Below are positions 16,351 to 25,036 of a stretch of 64,000 nt of DNA, one piece after another. Made by a program: the position numbers and the translations under genes. Numbering within the stretch: position 1 is the first letter of the stretch; each line of letters begins with the position of its first letter. The notes beneath the pieces were generated by a model. It had not been told where the DNA came from and ran no database searches. It saw only the letters and a program-made list of their open reading frames with translations. Source of the DNA: Candidatus Korarchaeum sp. (GTDB taxonomy: Archaea > Korarchaeota > Korarchaeia > Korarchaeales > Korarchaeaceae); NCBI GenBank assembly GCA_020833055.1, contig JAJHQZ010000004.1:1-64000 (forward strand). The letters are read 5' to 3'.

Positions 16351-17364
16351 TTAAAATCTTATAACTGTTCTGAGTCCACTATATCTCCCAGAAACCATCT
16401 CATCGATGATCTTAGGCACTTGTGCAATATCTACTATTCCACTTATTGAATTCTGAAAATTCAAAGCTCTTCTCTCCATAAGTCCAAGTAACTCCTTCAG
16501 ATCTTCCCTAGTGTGATCGATAGATGTGATGATTGCTTTCTCATTAAACAGTAAATCGGGTAATGGTAATGTTAGGGAGCTCCTGGTGAGTCCAACTAAA
16601 ACAACTCTTCCTCCTTTTTTCGTGATCTTAAGTGCTTGTAAAATAGTATTTATGCTTCCTACGAACTCAAATGAGACATCTACACCCCCCGTCTCCTCCT
16701 TCACTACCTCAACAGGATCCGTCTCCAGCGGATTTACAACTAGATCCGCTCCATATTTCCTAGCTACTTCAAGCTTAGGAGAATGTATATCTACCCCTAT
16801 TATCTTGCTCGCTCCCATCATCCTCGCTATCGGTACTGCATTGATACCCACACCTCCTAGACCGATTATAGCTACGGATTCCCCCGGCGATAGTCTTGAT
16901 ATCTTGATAGCATGGAAAGGGGTGACTAGCGCGCATCCACTTATGGCCCCTTCCTCAAAAGAGATATTATCTGGGAGTTTCATTAAACTTTTTTCAGAAA
17001 CTATTATGTATTCAGCCCACGTACCATCTCTATCAAATCCTATAAGTTCTACATTGTTACATAAGTTATCTCTCTTGATCTTACAGTACTCACACTCCCC
17101 ACAGGAGGAGACGTAATTTATCACGACCCTATCCCCCTCCCTGAGCTCGCTACTATCTTCAGCGATCTCCACTACACCAGCTCCCTCATGACCAGGAATT
17201 ATGGGAATTTTCGGGTATTGGAACTCTCCTTTTATGTAATTAACGTCAGAACCGCATATTCCAGCCGATTTTAATCTGACTAACACTTGACCTGGTTTAG
17301 GCTCGGGCACTGGGATATCTTCAACAGATAATTTCGAGGGGCCTGCGTACACGATCGCTTTCAT
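16351..17364 (-). CDS. Zinc-dependent alcohol dehydrogenase
   Basis: About 337 residues of the medium-chain Zn dehydrogenase family. Catalytic zinc ligands are in SAGICGSDV and IIPGHEGAGVV; the structural zinc site is CGECEYCKIKRDNLC (four Cys). The NAD(P) fold has IGLGGVGINAVPIA. Close to archaeal ADHs that act on alcohols or on threonine/sorbitol-type polyols. ATG 17364 is chosen over TTG 17376. It starts 15 bases after the ECF T-component gene and is the last gene of that operon, so it may act on the imported compound. Confidence 0.9.
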   Translation of the reverse strand: MKAIVYAGPSKLSVEDIPVPEPKPGQVLVRLKSAGICGSDVNYIKGEFQYPKIPIIPGHEGAGVVEIAEDSSELREGDRVVINYVSSCGECEYCKIKRDNLCNNVELIGFDRDGTWAEYIIVSEKSLMKLPDNISFEEGAISGCALVTPFHAIKISRLSPGESVAIIGLGGVGINAVPIARMMGASKIIGVDIHSPKLEVARKYGADLVVNPLETDPVEVVKEETGGVDVSFEFVGSINTILQALKITKKGGRVVLVGLTRSSLTLPLPDLLFNEKAIITSIDHTREDLKELLGLMERRALNFQNSISGIVDIAQVPKIIDEMVSGRYSGLRTVIRF

Positions 17365-17379
17365 AATTCTCAACACTCC

Positions 17380-18180
17380 TCATGTTGGGAGGATGAGCAT
17401 TATCTTTCCATATATTATATTGAGCACTAGTAGAGTTATTGACACTGCTGCCACAATACCTATAAATACTATATCGTAAATCGTGAATTTTGGTTCACTT
17501 ATATACGTTCTCCTTTTAGATGCCCCGAAAGCTCTAGCCTCTATAGCTAGATCCATAGTGGATGCCTTCTTCAGAACTAAAAGTATTAGTGGGGTGAACA
17601 GAGGAGCGTAGCCCTTTATGATCCTCTTTAAGAAGTTCATCTCATCGATAGAATATCCTCTTAAGAGCTGAGATTCTTTTATGTTCTGATATATCTCACT
17701 TATCATATCCGTGAAGTTTATAGCAGTAGCTAGTATGAATGTTAGAGTATACGGGATCCTCATTTTAGCGAAAGAACCTATGAGATCTGATATCGTGGTA
17801 GTCCTAGTCAAGATTGGGATCGATGAAACTATGCATAGAACTTTCAAGCTGAGAGTTATTCCGAATAAGAGCCCCTCTACTGTGAAGGGATACCCTAGAA
17901 CGTAAAACAACGGGGTCTTCCCTCTGAAGTACATGAAACCATTTATTATAGTGAATACCAGAAATATGAGTAGGAGAAGCTTTATTATAGTTACCATCTC
18001 CCCTAGTGAAATTCTCCCTAGTATCCAGAATATCAGTAGTAAGGATAGGAGTACGAGGAATGTCATCATATCGAAGCTAACGAGGGATGTTATCCAGACT
18101 AATACTATTATCATTAACTTAGTTATCGGATTCAGCTTATGTATGATCGAGTCTCCTGGAGTATATGCTAAGATGGGCAT
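17380..18180 (-). CDS. ecfT: ECF transporter transmembrane (T) component
   Basis: A 266-residue membrane protein of the CbiQ/EcfT family. It has about five or six membrane segments and the two cytoplasmic coupling motifs that contact the ATPases: SQLLRGYSID and EARAFGASKRRTY. It overlaps the end of the fused ATPase gene by 13 bases. It links the S component (20153-20929) to the ATPase. Confidence 0.92.
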   Translation of the reverse strand: MPILAYTPGDSIIHKLNPITKLMIIVLVWITSLVSFDMMTFLVLLSLLLIFWILGRISLGEMVTIIKLLLLIFLVFTIINGFMYFRGKTPLFYVLGYPFTVEGLLFGITLSLKVLCIVSSIPILTRTTTISDLIGSFAKMRIPYTLTFILATAINFTDMISEIYQNIKESQLLRGYSIDEMNFLKRIIKGYAPLFTPLILLVLKKASTMDLAIEARAFGASKRRTYISEPKFTIYDIVFIGIVAAVSITLLVLNIIYGKIMLILPT

Positions 18181-19910
18181 GTTAAACCAACCTCCCTACT
18201 CTCTAAAGAGCACAAAAATTCCTCTACTGAGAGGATATCCTGTCTAATTCCCCAATTTGAAGCTGATCGCGCTAGTAAAGTTATCCTCGGTGGCATTAGA
18301 CCAGCTTGCCTCAGGATATCTATACGCTTAAAAGCCTCTCTCGTAGGGCCGTCGAATATCACCCGTCCCTCGTTCATCACTAATACTCTCTCAGTATACT
18401 TCGCGACGAGATCCATATCATGAGTTACCATGAGGATTGTTATCCCCCTCTTATTGAGCATCTTAGCTAAATCGCATATCTCATATCTGCCTCTATGATC
18501 CTGCCCTGTCGTAGGCTCATCCATGATTAGGACTTTGGGGTTCATTGCTACTATAGATGCAACTGCGAGTTTCTTCCTGTCACCGAAGCTTAGCTGGAAA
18601 GGATGAAGGTTTTTATATTGTTCCAGGCCTACTAGCTTCAATACTTCATCTCTCCTCCTTACTATCTCCTCTTGAGATAGCCCTATATTTCTCAGTCCAA
18701 ATTCTATCTCCTGAGAGACCGATAGAGAGAATAATTGAGTATCTGGGTTTTGTAGCACGAGTCCTATCCTCTTGGCTCTCTCCTTAGCTGTGAAGTTCGA
18801 TATATCCTCTCCTTCAAATAATATTTTCCCGCTATCTGGTTTTAGCAGACCCACTAGACACTTCATGAGTGTTGTCTTACCTGAACCATTCTTGCCGATT
18901 ATTCCCACAAACTCCCCCTCCCTTATCGTGAATGAGACGTTATCTAATGCCTTAACTGGAGGCTGCGTCTTATATTCGAAACTCACATCTCTCACTTCTA
19001 TAACGATATCTCCATATGTCCTCTGTCGCCCATTAGGAGTAAAATCTTTAGCTATAATAATACCTCCCTCAAAGAGTTTCCTTAGAACATCTTCTCCCTC
19101 TGTTAACGTTACGGGTAATTTATCGACTGGAACACCCCTCCCTTTAAGCTCCCAGTAGAACTCACCTATCTCAGGCGGTTTCAACATTAATTTCCTGAGT
19201 AGCTCGATATTTGTCAGTACTTCAGCGGGTTCTCCCTCCTCTACTATCCTTCCTCCCTCCAGAACTACTACTCTATCAGAAATTTCCGCGATTTCATCTG
19301 TCTTATGCTCTGTCATCAAAATAGTCATCCCTTCCTCTTCCTTTAGTTTTTTAAGCGTAGCTAGGACCTCTCTAGTTCCCACTGGATCTAGCTGAGATGT
19401 GGGTTCATCTAATACGAGCATTTTCGGTTTAGTCACTAAAGCAGCAGCTATCGCTAACCTCTGCTTCTGGCCTCCGGATAAATTCCTAGGATGAGCTTTC
19501 TCAAAACCCTTCAAATCAACTATCTCCAACGCCCAATTCGCTCTCTCTATAATCTCATCTCTAGGGAGACCCAAGTTCTCGGCAGCAAATACTACCTCTG
19601 AGAGAACGGAGTGAGTAAATATCTGGGACTCGGGGTCCTGTAGTACGAGACCTATGTCCTTAGTTATCTCGTAAACATAATGCTCAATGGGATTCTTGCC
19701 CATTATATTAATTCTCCCTTTTATCTCCCCGGGGAATATGTTAGGGATTATACCAACTATACTAAGACATAGAGTGGTCTTTCCCGCTCCATTTCTCCCC
19801 ATTACGGTTAATAACTCACCTTCGTCCACTTCTAAGTTTATTTCTTTTAAAGCCTGTGTACCGTCCGGATACCAAAAAGAATAGTCGGATATCTCGAGTA
19901 CTTTCGGCAT
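18168..19910 (-). CDS. ecfA: ECF transporter ATPase, fused A1-A2
   Basis: A 580-residue protein with two complete ABC ATPase domains. Domain 1 has GRNGAGKTT, LSGGQKQRLAIA and MLVLDEPTSQLDP; domain 2 has GKNGSGKTT, LSFGDRKKLAVA and VLIMDEPTTGQD. In bacteria these are often separate EcfA and EcfA' proteins; fusions are common in archaea. A linker of about 40 residues joins them. It is preceded by the small membrane protein and the S component. Confidence 0.94.
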   Translation of the reverse strand: MPKVLEISDYSFWYPDGTQALKEINLEVDEGELLTVMGRNGAGKTTLCLSIVGIIPNIFPGEIKGRINIMGKNPIEHYVYEITKDIGLVLQDPESQIFTHSVLSEVVFAAENLGLPRDEIIERANWALEIVDLKGFEKAHPRNLSGGQKQRLAIAAALVTKPKMLVLDEPTSQLDPVGTREVLATLKKLKEEEGMTILMTEHKTDEIAEISDRVVVLEGGRIVEEGEPAEVLTNIELLRKLMLKPPEIGEFYWELKGRGVPVDKLPVTLTEGEDVLRKLFEGGIIIAKDFTPNGRQRTYGDIVIEVRDVSFEYKTQPPVKALDNVSFTIREGEFVGIIGKNGSGKTTLMKCLVGLLKPDSGKILFEGEDISNFTAKERAKRIGLVLQNPDTQLFSLSVSQEIEFGLRNIGLSQEEIVRRRDEVLKLVGLEQYKNLHPFQLSFGDRKKLAVASIVAMNPKVLIMDEPTTGQDHRGRYEICDLAKMLNKRGITILMVTHDMDLVAKYTERVLVMNEGRVIFDGPTREAFKRIDILRQAGLMPPRITLLARSASNWGIRQDILSVEEFLCSLESREVGLTCPS

Positions 19911-19946
19911 GAGCTACCCCCTAGTAGTACTTATGTAGCGTAGTCT

Positions 19947-20153
19947 CTACTTCTTCTTGAAGTAGCCTATAACCGTCATTATGATCCCGATTATGAAGAC
20001 AGCTAAGGATCCATATACACCAGCGGTACCAGCGGTCTCAGCGGCCTCAGGGGATGCTATAGCCGTTGAGAATGTAACTAAACCATAAGCTAGTACTACA
20101 AGACCTATCCAGAAGACCCAGAACCAGATACCGGGCTTGACCTTCTCACTCAT
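19947..20153 (-). CDS. Small two-helix membrane protein in ECF operon
   Basis: A 68-residue protein with two hydrophobic segments (FWVFWIGLVVLAYGLVTF and VYGSLAVFIIGIIMTVIGYF), a short Ala/Glu/Thr loop between them, and a basic C-terminal KKK. Its ATG overlaps the S-component stop (TAATG), so the two are coupled. No family is recognised. A subunit that stabilises or helps the S component, like CbiN in cobalt ECF systems, is a possible analogy only. Confidence 0.8.
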   Translation of the reverse strand: MSEKVKPGIWFWVFWIGLVVLAYGLVTFSTAIASPEAAETAGTAGVYGSLAVFIIGIIMTVIGYFKKK

Positions 20154-20929
20154 TACACGACACCTCCCGGGGGTCTGTACATACCACTCTTCCTCATCGC
20201 CTCAACGACTGCGTAAGCTATTATCGTAGTAGCTACTACCATCGGTAATGTATACGCCCACCAACTGATAATGTTGTCAGCTACGACAGTCTCAGGTGGA
20301 TACTTGAGTAAAGCGAAGTATATTATCTTCCACGGGACCATCCACGCTGTGTTTGCTATGAAATTGTATATTATGAAGCCAGCTATTTTTTTAGTAGTTG
20401 TTGAATTTTCTGAGATCCAGTTGTTTAAAAACTTTAATGTTGCTAAATATAGAGCGAATCCAATATAAGTCCATGCCCAAGAAAGACTGTAGTACGGCTC
20501 AGGGGCCTCTTTGTAGCCACCTGCTGGACCCGGGATGTGATATGGCCATATGAGCGCGACAATTATCCATAGGATCCACCAGGGTATCATGAACTTCCAG
20601 TAATTCTTTTTTACTAAACCCCAATAGAGTGGGATAAAAGCGCCCGATAGATTCGCATCTATGAATCCCAACGGATAACTAGCAGGAGATATTAGCATCC
20701 CTATAAGTCCACCGATTAACCCAGCGATATATCCGGCCCAAGGTCCCATGATGATCCCGGCGAGGGGTGAAAATATTACCATACCTGCGGAGATGAACCC
20801 GCCACCGAATATGTAGAAAATCATGGGGACTATCGAGAAGACCCCAATTAAGGCACCAAAAGCTGCGATCCAAGCGAGGGGGACTCCGAATATAGCTGCC
20901 TTCCTCTTAGGAGTGGGAGTAATGGACAT
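20153..20929 (-). CDS. ECF transporter substrate-binding (S) component, substrate unknown
   Basis: A 258-residue, very hydrophobic protein with about six membrane segments. Its N-terminal part shows the S-component style: GVPLAWIAAFGALIGVFSI and FSPLAGIIMGPWAGYIAGLI, with small residues that pack against EcfT. It is unusually rich in Trp and aromatic residues in the middle (YWKFMIPWWILWIIVALIWP). It is first in the operon; on the minus strand a TATA-like CTTTATAAAG lies at about 20975-20985. The downstream alcohol dehydrogenase hints at an alcohol-like or precursor substrate, but that is weak. Confidence 0.8.
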   Translation of the reverse strand: MSITPTPKRKAAIFGVPLAWIAAFGALIGVFSIVPMIFYIFGGGFISAGMVIFSPLAGIIMGPWAGYIAGLIGGLIGMLISPASYPLGFIDANLSGAFIPLYWGLVKKNYWKFMIPWWILWIIVALIWPYHIPGPAGGYKEAPEPYYSLSWAWTYIGFALYLATLKFLNNWISENSTTTKKIAGFIIYNFIANTAWMVPWKIIYFALLKYPPETVVADNIISWWAYTLPMVVATTIIAYAVVEAMRKSGMYRPPGGVV

Positions 20930-21263
20930 ACTCTACCTCCCTAACCCATAGACCTAGCTCGGATTCACGACCTGTTCTTTATAAAGTTATCGTGAATCTC
21001 GTAATTCTTCCAAATCACTAGTCTTTTTTCTCTCCTTTCTCTAAGTTGGAAATTAAACGTAATAAGTAAGAGTTTACTTAACGAGGAGATCTCTGGAGAG
21101 TTATTAAATCGTAGTCGCCTACCTGACATCTGAGAATAGTGAAGGCCCTCACGGAATTACGTCATCAGGGATGCTATGATATCAAAATCCGGGGTTCGGA
21201 ATCTCATAAAGGGAATCGAGACATTTAGAGGCATATAATGGTTCTAATAAAGAATTGATTGGA
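20930..21263. other. Intergenic region with ECF operon promoter
   Basis: It holds the TATA box of the minus-strand ECF operon near 20975-20985 and the end of the antitoxin gene to the right. I see no other gene or repeat. Confidence 0.5.
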
Positions 21264-21497
21264 TTAAACAATTACGGGAATTCTAGCTGACCTAAGGAGT
21301 TCCCTGAACTCCTCTATACTCATATCAGCTATCCTAGATGCCAATCTTATGTCCCCCGTCTCCACGTAGAACTTCAGGGCTGCCCTCAACCTTGGGGGTT
21401 GCGATTCTATGAAGTCCCAATCAGCTTCCCTCCTCCTCATCTCCCTGGCTTCCTCCTCGAGCTCCCTCCATCTCTCAATCTTCTCCTCTAAGTTCAC
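21264..21497 (-). CDS. Putative antitoxin, downstream copy
   Basis: A 77-residue protein: a charged helical N-terminus (EEEAREMRRREADWDF), then SQPPRLRAALKFYVETGD, then an HTH-like ASRIADMSIEEFRELLRSAR. It overlaps the end of the PIN gene by 23 bases. A near-identical gene lies on the other side of that PIN gene; 115 bases are identical between them. This type of small protein accompanies PIN toxins in thermophilic archaea, so an antitoxin role is inferred. Confidence 0.7.
   Translation of the reverse strand: MNLEEKIERWRELEEEAREMRRREADWDFIESQPPRLRAALKFYVETGDIRLASRIADMSIEEFRELLRSARIPVIV
21351..21465. repeat. 115-bp perfect direct repeat, copy 1
   Basis: Identical base for base to 22094-22208. 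It covers the central part of both antitoxin genes, in the same orientation, and stops abruptly at each end. Confidence 0.9.
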
Positions 21498-22017
21498 GGA
21501 GCATCACCTCCAGATCCCTCCTAGGGAACCTGTGCCCAGTGTCCCTCTCATATTCCTCGAACACCTTGAGGGGATCCCCTCTTATCAGCTCCCTCCTCAA
21601 CCCCTCAGTTATTAACTCGAGGGACCTCCAGACCCTCACGCCCGAGAGTTCCTCTAGGATATCGGCTGCCATCAGTGCGCCCCTGTTCTCAGTTATCACG
21701 GTATAATTCCTCATCTTACCGGCAGCTAAGCATATGGCCTCGGGGAGATCTATCCCCCTTATCGGGAACAGCTTAGATCTCTCGACTAAGTCCCTAGCGA
21801 GAGAGAGTATATCGGGGGTCTCAGTGAAGAGAGATAATGATCCGGACGCTAGAGAACTCGCGATCCACTCAACTGTCCTCTCGCTCCTTATCTCCCTGAT
21901 GACAGATTCTGGGACGAAAACTGTCTTGAAGAGCTTGAATAAGAGGTCCCTCTGCCTCCAAGATGCCCAATCTATTAGAAAGCAAGTATCGGCTATAGCG
22001 AAGGCCTCAGCAGACAT
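21475..22017 (-). CDS. PIN-like nuclease, putative toxin
   Basis: A 180-residue protein with a PIN-like layout: ADTCFLIDW near the N-terminus, VFVPESVIREIRSE, then GIDLPEAICLAAG and YTVITENRGAL, which carry the acidic residues. It is longer than a typical VapC, with about 45 extra residues at the C-terminus. It overlaps both neighbours: the upstream antitoxin by 11 bases and the downstream one by 23. The toxin role is inferred from this context. Confidence 0.75.
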   Translation of the reverse strand: MSAEAFAIADTCFLIDWASWRQRDLLFKLFKTVFVPESVIREIRSERTVEWIASSLASGSLSLFTETPDILSLARDLVERSKLFPIRGIDLPEAICLAAGKMRNYTVITENRGALMAADILEELSGVRVWRSLELITEGLRRELIRGDPLKVFEEYERDTGHRFPRRDLEVMLRELRGED

Positions 22018-22234
22018 TCGGAATCCTCGCCCTCTTCCTGAGATCGTTGAACTCCTCTATGCTCATATCGGCTATTCTGGATGCTACGTAAAGGTCCCCC
22101 GTCTCCACGTAGAACTTCAGGGCTGCCCTCAACCTTGGGGGTTGCGATTCTATGAAGTCCCAATCAGCTTCCCTCCTCCTCATCTCCCTGGCTTCCTCCT
22201 CGAGCTCCTCCCACTCCTCGATGCTGGGCATCAA
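22007..22234 (-). CDS. Putative antitoxin, upstream copy
   Basis: A 75-residue paralogue of the gene at 21264-21497. The centre from EEAREMRRRE to KFYVETGD is identical. The copies differ at both ends: here the N-terminus is MMPSIEEWEE and the HTH-like part reads YVASRIADMSIEEFNDLRKRAR. It is first in the three-gene unit and overlaps the PIN gene. Different C-terminal ends could give the two copies different DNA or toxin contacts. Confidence 0.7.
   Translation of the reverse strand: MMPSIEEWEELEEEAREMRRREADWDFIESQPPRLRAALKFYVETGDLYVASRIADMSIEEFNDLRKRARIPNVC
22094..22208. repeat. 115-bp perfect direct repeat, copy 2
   Basis: Second copy of the 21351-21465 repeat, 743 bases away, on the other side of the PIN gene. 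Third codon positions are also unchanged, so the cause is recent duplication or gene conversion and not protein-level selection alone. Confidence 0.9.
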
Positions 22235-22676
22235 TTATTATCATTTTTCGAGAATAAAAATCTGCCGCCGAGCTTATATTTGAGCGTGGGGCTGATCTTA
22301 GAGCTCGGTGATCTAGCTCAATGGCCGAGGTTCGAGTGGGCCTCAGGTTAGGGGATCTATTAAGGAGATGAGGGACTTAGAGGATAATTTCGGCTTGAGG
22401 GGGATTCATGAAAGCTACTAATTGGAAAATTCCCTGAAAGAATATATAGCTCATCTATGAGTAGCTCTGAGGATCGCTTCACACCTCGGCATCACGTGAT
22501 TTCGAAGTGACCCCCCTGAGCGAAGACTCTACGCTTGACCTAGGGAAATGGGCTCATCAGGGGCAACTTGGATAGCCGAACAACAGTTGCACTGAAGTGG
22601 AGAAAAGCGTGCGCCTAGGAAAACTTTCCCCCAGTGAAGTTTATATATTTCTCTCTTCAGTTCTGAGTGATGCCGA
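22235..22676. other. Intergenic region, no gene seen
   Basis: I find no gene. A TATA-like GTTTATATATT at 22639-22649 serves the next gene. Some short imperfect hairpins occur between 22490 and 22620, but I could not match them to a known RNA. Confidence 0.4.
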
Positions 22677-23024
22677 ATGGAGTCGCTCGCGGAGAGAGTG
22701 ATAAATGAGATAGAAGCCGATAAGAGGTTGAAGAAGAGGCTCGCGGAGCTTCTCGTGACGGAACCAGATGTGAGAATTTTGATGATAAATTCGATTATAG
22801 CTGACGTGGCCAAAAAGGAAGACATAAGGGAACTGAGGGGAGAGATTAATCAGTTAAGAGGGGAAATTAGTCAACTTAGATGGGAAATTGACCAATTGAG
22901 GGAGGAAATTAATCAGTTGAGGGAGGAGATGCACAGCGACTTTAAATGGGTCATAGGGACCGTTCTGACGATATGGGGAGCGACTGTAATTCCAATACTC
23001 CTCAGGTTGGTAGGAGCCATATAA
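22677..23024 (+). CDS. Coiled-coil protein with C-terminal membrane anchor
   Basis: A 115-residue protein. A helical N-terminus (residues 1-50) leads to a run of seven-residue repeats of the form QLRxEIx from about residue 56 to 87, a textbook coiled coil. It ends in one membrane segment (VIGTVLTIWGATVIPILLRL). This layout resembles DUF1640-like archaeal proteins. The heptads are nearly identical at the DNA level, so copy number could vary. The TATA box at 22639-22649 lies about 33 bases upstream. Function unknown. Confidence 0.75.
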   Translation: MESLAERVINEIEADKRLKKRLAELLVTEPDVRILMINSIIADVAKKEDIRELRGEINQLRGEISQLRWEIDQLREEINQLREEMHSDFKWVIGTVLTIWGATVIPILLRLVGAI

Positions 23025-23395
23025 CTCAAAGTTTTTAAGCTACTCCATAGATTGTATGGATCCCTAAAGGGAATTTTGTTAAACTTACTGTTTGGAAACA
23101 TTTCCTCAAAATAAATCGGCTGCCCCCGATGCTTAAGGATCCATGATCCTATTCAGTAGAGGAGAATTGGAGCAGCGATCTGGCATCTAAACTGTTACCT
23201 ATTGAGCCCCGGGAGCTCTCTAAACAAGCATTCTGGGATTGATGAGGCCTTGGGGTAAGAAAGTCATAACAGGGATCGGAGCATAAGTAGAATATTTCTG
23301 ATATTGAATTAGATGATTCAGTTCAACGCACTGAAGGGGTCGGGATGGGGAGCCTCAGGAGAAAGTTGAGGAGGTGAAGGGGAAGAGCTTGAAGG
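23025..23395. other. Intergenic region, no gene seen
   Basis: It lies between the convergent coiled-coil and serpin genes. Nothing recognisable was found in it. Confidence 0.4.
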
Positions 23396-24535
23396 TTAAG
23401 GATGGACGAAGCTCCCAGCGAAGATTATCGCCTTATTTTCTGGATCGACTAGGAAGAAAGCGAAGGGCCTGTCTATCTTCACTGAGATCTCCTGGTAAGG
23501 TACTGCTGTCAATCTTATTATTACGGATGTCGCAGCCGCAGCCTCGGTCCCGTAGAGATCCACCTTCACCCTAGCCCTGTGCAGCACTTTATCGACGCAC
23601 AGCTCCTCGCTCCCCTCCACCATGGGGCTTAAATCAGCCTCCCCTGGGATGAATGCCTTCTTTATGCCCATCGATACCAGCACGCTTTCGAGGTCGAGGG
23701 GGCCGCTATCTATATCGAACTTCGGTAATGATAGATCTATATCACTCTCAGACGAGTTGAAGAGCTTCTCGAATATCTTCAGCAGCTTCTCCCTTCCCAT
23801 GCCACTCAAGAATCCCTTCAGATCGCCCTTAGGCATGAGGACGACGAACTTGACATCAGTACCACTATAACTGAGGGCCAGAGCTACGTAATCCCCAGAA
23901 TCTAAGTAATTGGCCTTAACTCGGCCCCTGAGATAGTCAGCTGTCTCAATGCCGTCAGGGGAGTGGAAATCCCCCTTCTCAACTCTCTCGAACGGAGTCG
24001 TCCAGTTCGCCTCGAAGTAGACCGTATTCGCTAGCACTATCACGGTTCTGGGATCTAGCCCATCGACTACCTTATCTATCAACCCGTTAGTTCTATTGGA
24101 GATCCACCTATTTATCCTGGGCACGGCATCAGCTGGATCGCTGAAGCTGAGCACTTCAGCTAAGTAGTATTTTCTGACGACCTCCAGATATTTCTCACTG
24201 ACCGGGAATCCCTCCTTCACCCATACGCTGTCAGCTACCTCAGCCCTCGCCCCCCTCTCGACACTCGTGAACCTCTCGATGCTCGAGTTGAACCAATTTC
24301 TAGCTCCATCCAGGGAGGAGATCTTCATCGCTCTCATGAGCTCGTCCTTAGTATCGCCTCCAGCACCTTCTGTCAGCATGAGAAGGGCGATGTAGACGCT
24401 ATATGGGGAGATAGCTGTGTTCCTCTCCCCTAGCCCTATCCTGGAGGCGAGATCTATTGAGAAATCCGTGTAAGAATCTAGGGGACTCGCCACAACGAAG
24501 CCGGGCTTCCTCTCATATAGCACTAGTGCACCCAT
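23396..24535 (-). CDS. Serpin (serine protease inhibitor)
   Basis: A serpin of at least 379 residues. Family landmarks are NTAISPYSVYIALLML, ANTVYFEANWTTPF, and the hinge of the reactive loop, YGTEAAAATSVIIR, followed by IDRPFAFFLVD. The small-residue hinge (G-T-E-A-A-A-A-T) is that of inhibitory serpins. Counting from it puts the P1 residue near Thr in RLTAVPY. Serpins trap proteases by loop insertion. The frame stays open upstream of ATG 24535: a CTG codon at 24583 would add SRDSIKFLAALLLLIM, a membrane or signal segment. So the protein is probably exported, with the real start upstream. Confidence 0.9.
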   Translation of the reverse strand: MGALVLYERKPGFVVASPLDSYTDFSIDLASRIGLGERNTAISPYSVYIALLMLTEGAGGDTKDELMRAMKISSLDGARNWFNSSIERFTSVERGARAEVADSVWVKEGFPVSEKYLEVVRKYYLAEVLSFSDPADAVPRINRWISNRTNGLIDKVVDGLDPRTVIVLANTVYFEANWTTPFERVEKGDFHSPDGIETADYLRGRVKANYLDSGDYVALALSYSGTDVKFVVLMPKGDLKGFLSGMGREKLLKIFEKLFNSSESDIDLSLPKFDIDSGPLDLESVLVSMGIKKAFIPGEADLSPMVEGSEELCVDKVLHRARVKVDLYGTEAAAATSVIIRLTAVPYQEISVKIDRPFAFFLVDPENKAIIFAGSFVHP

Positions 24536-24583
24536 GATGAGGAGCAGAAGAGCTGCTAAAAACTTGATCGAATCCCTACTCAG

Positions 24584-25036
24584 CCTCTCACCCGGTGATC
24601 TGCCAACGCAGTGATATAACAGTTCCCATTTCCTTCGATGGGCTCCGAACTTAATGAGAGGAACGCTAGTTTTTATATAAAAAGTCTATCGATCGCTCCA
24701 ATCATGCATTCCGAGTATCGCTTGCTTCAGCCATAATCTCCCATTCAGCATCTTTCCGTGCTGGATACAGTACCGTTGTCGGGTAGTTAACCGTTGTCGG
24801 GTAGTTAACATTTACTACCCGTTCCATCTCGGATAGCACTGCTGCTATCCTCATTGATGGCTTTCAGGGGCAACGGGGCTCCCCTCATCCTGTGTATATG
24901 CCCATTCGGTGCTACGTACCACCACATATCGGGCACGAAATGCGAGATCTCTCAATTTATAAATTTATCGTGTAGGTATATCCAGATAAGGTTATATAAA
25001 GTTAACTTTCTGGAAACTGCTGAGGAACCCTTCTCC
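24584..25036. other. Intergenic region with repeat-rich regulatory element
   Basis: It holds the upstream side of the serpin gene, including a TATA-like GTTATATCA on the minus strand at about 24611-24619, and the repeats at 24773-24820. A second TATA-like TTATATAAAG lies near 24990-25000 on the plus strand with no clear gene behind it. No gene is seen. Confidence 0.5.
24773..24820. repeat. 18-bp tandem repeat plus inverted half-site
   Basis: CCGTTGTCGGGTAGTTAA occurs at 24773-24790 and again, unchanged, at 24791-24808. The second copy's GGGTAGT (24799-24805) is mirrored by ACTACCC at 24814-24820, eight bases away. So there are three copies of a CGGGTAGT-like core, two direct and one inverted. 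Confidence 0.85.

Noticed and set aside
22490-22640. Possible structured RNA or tRNA-like element
   Set aside because: No cloverleaf, no TTCRANY T-loop and no CCA-stem pairing could be made.
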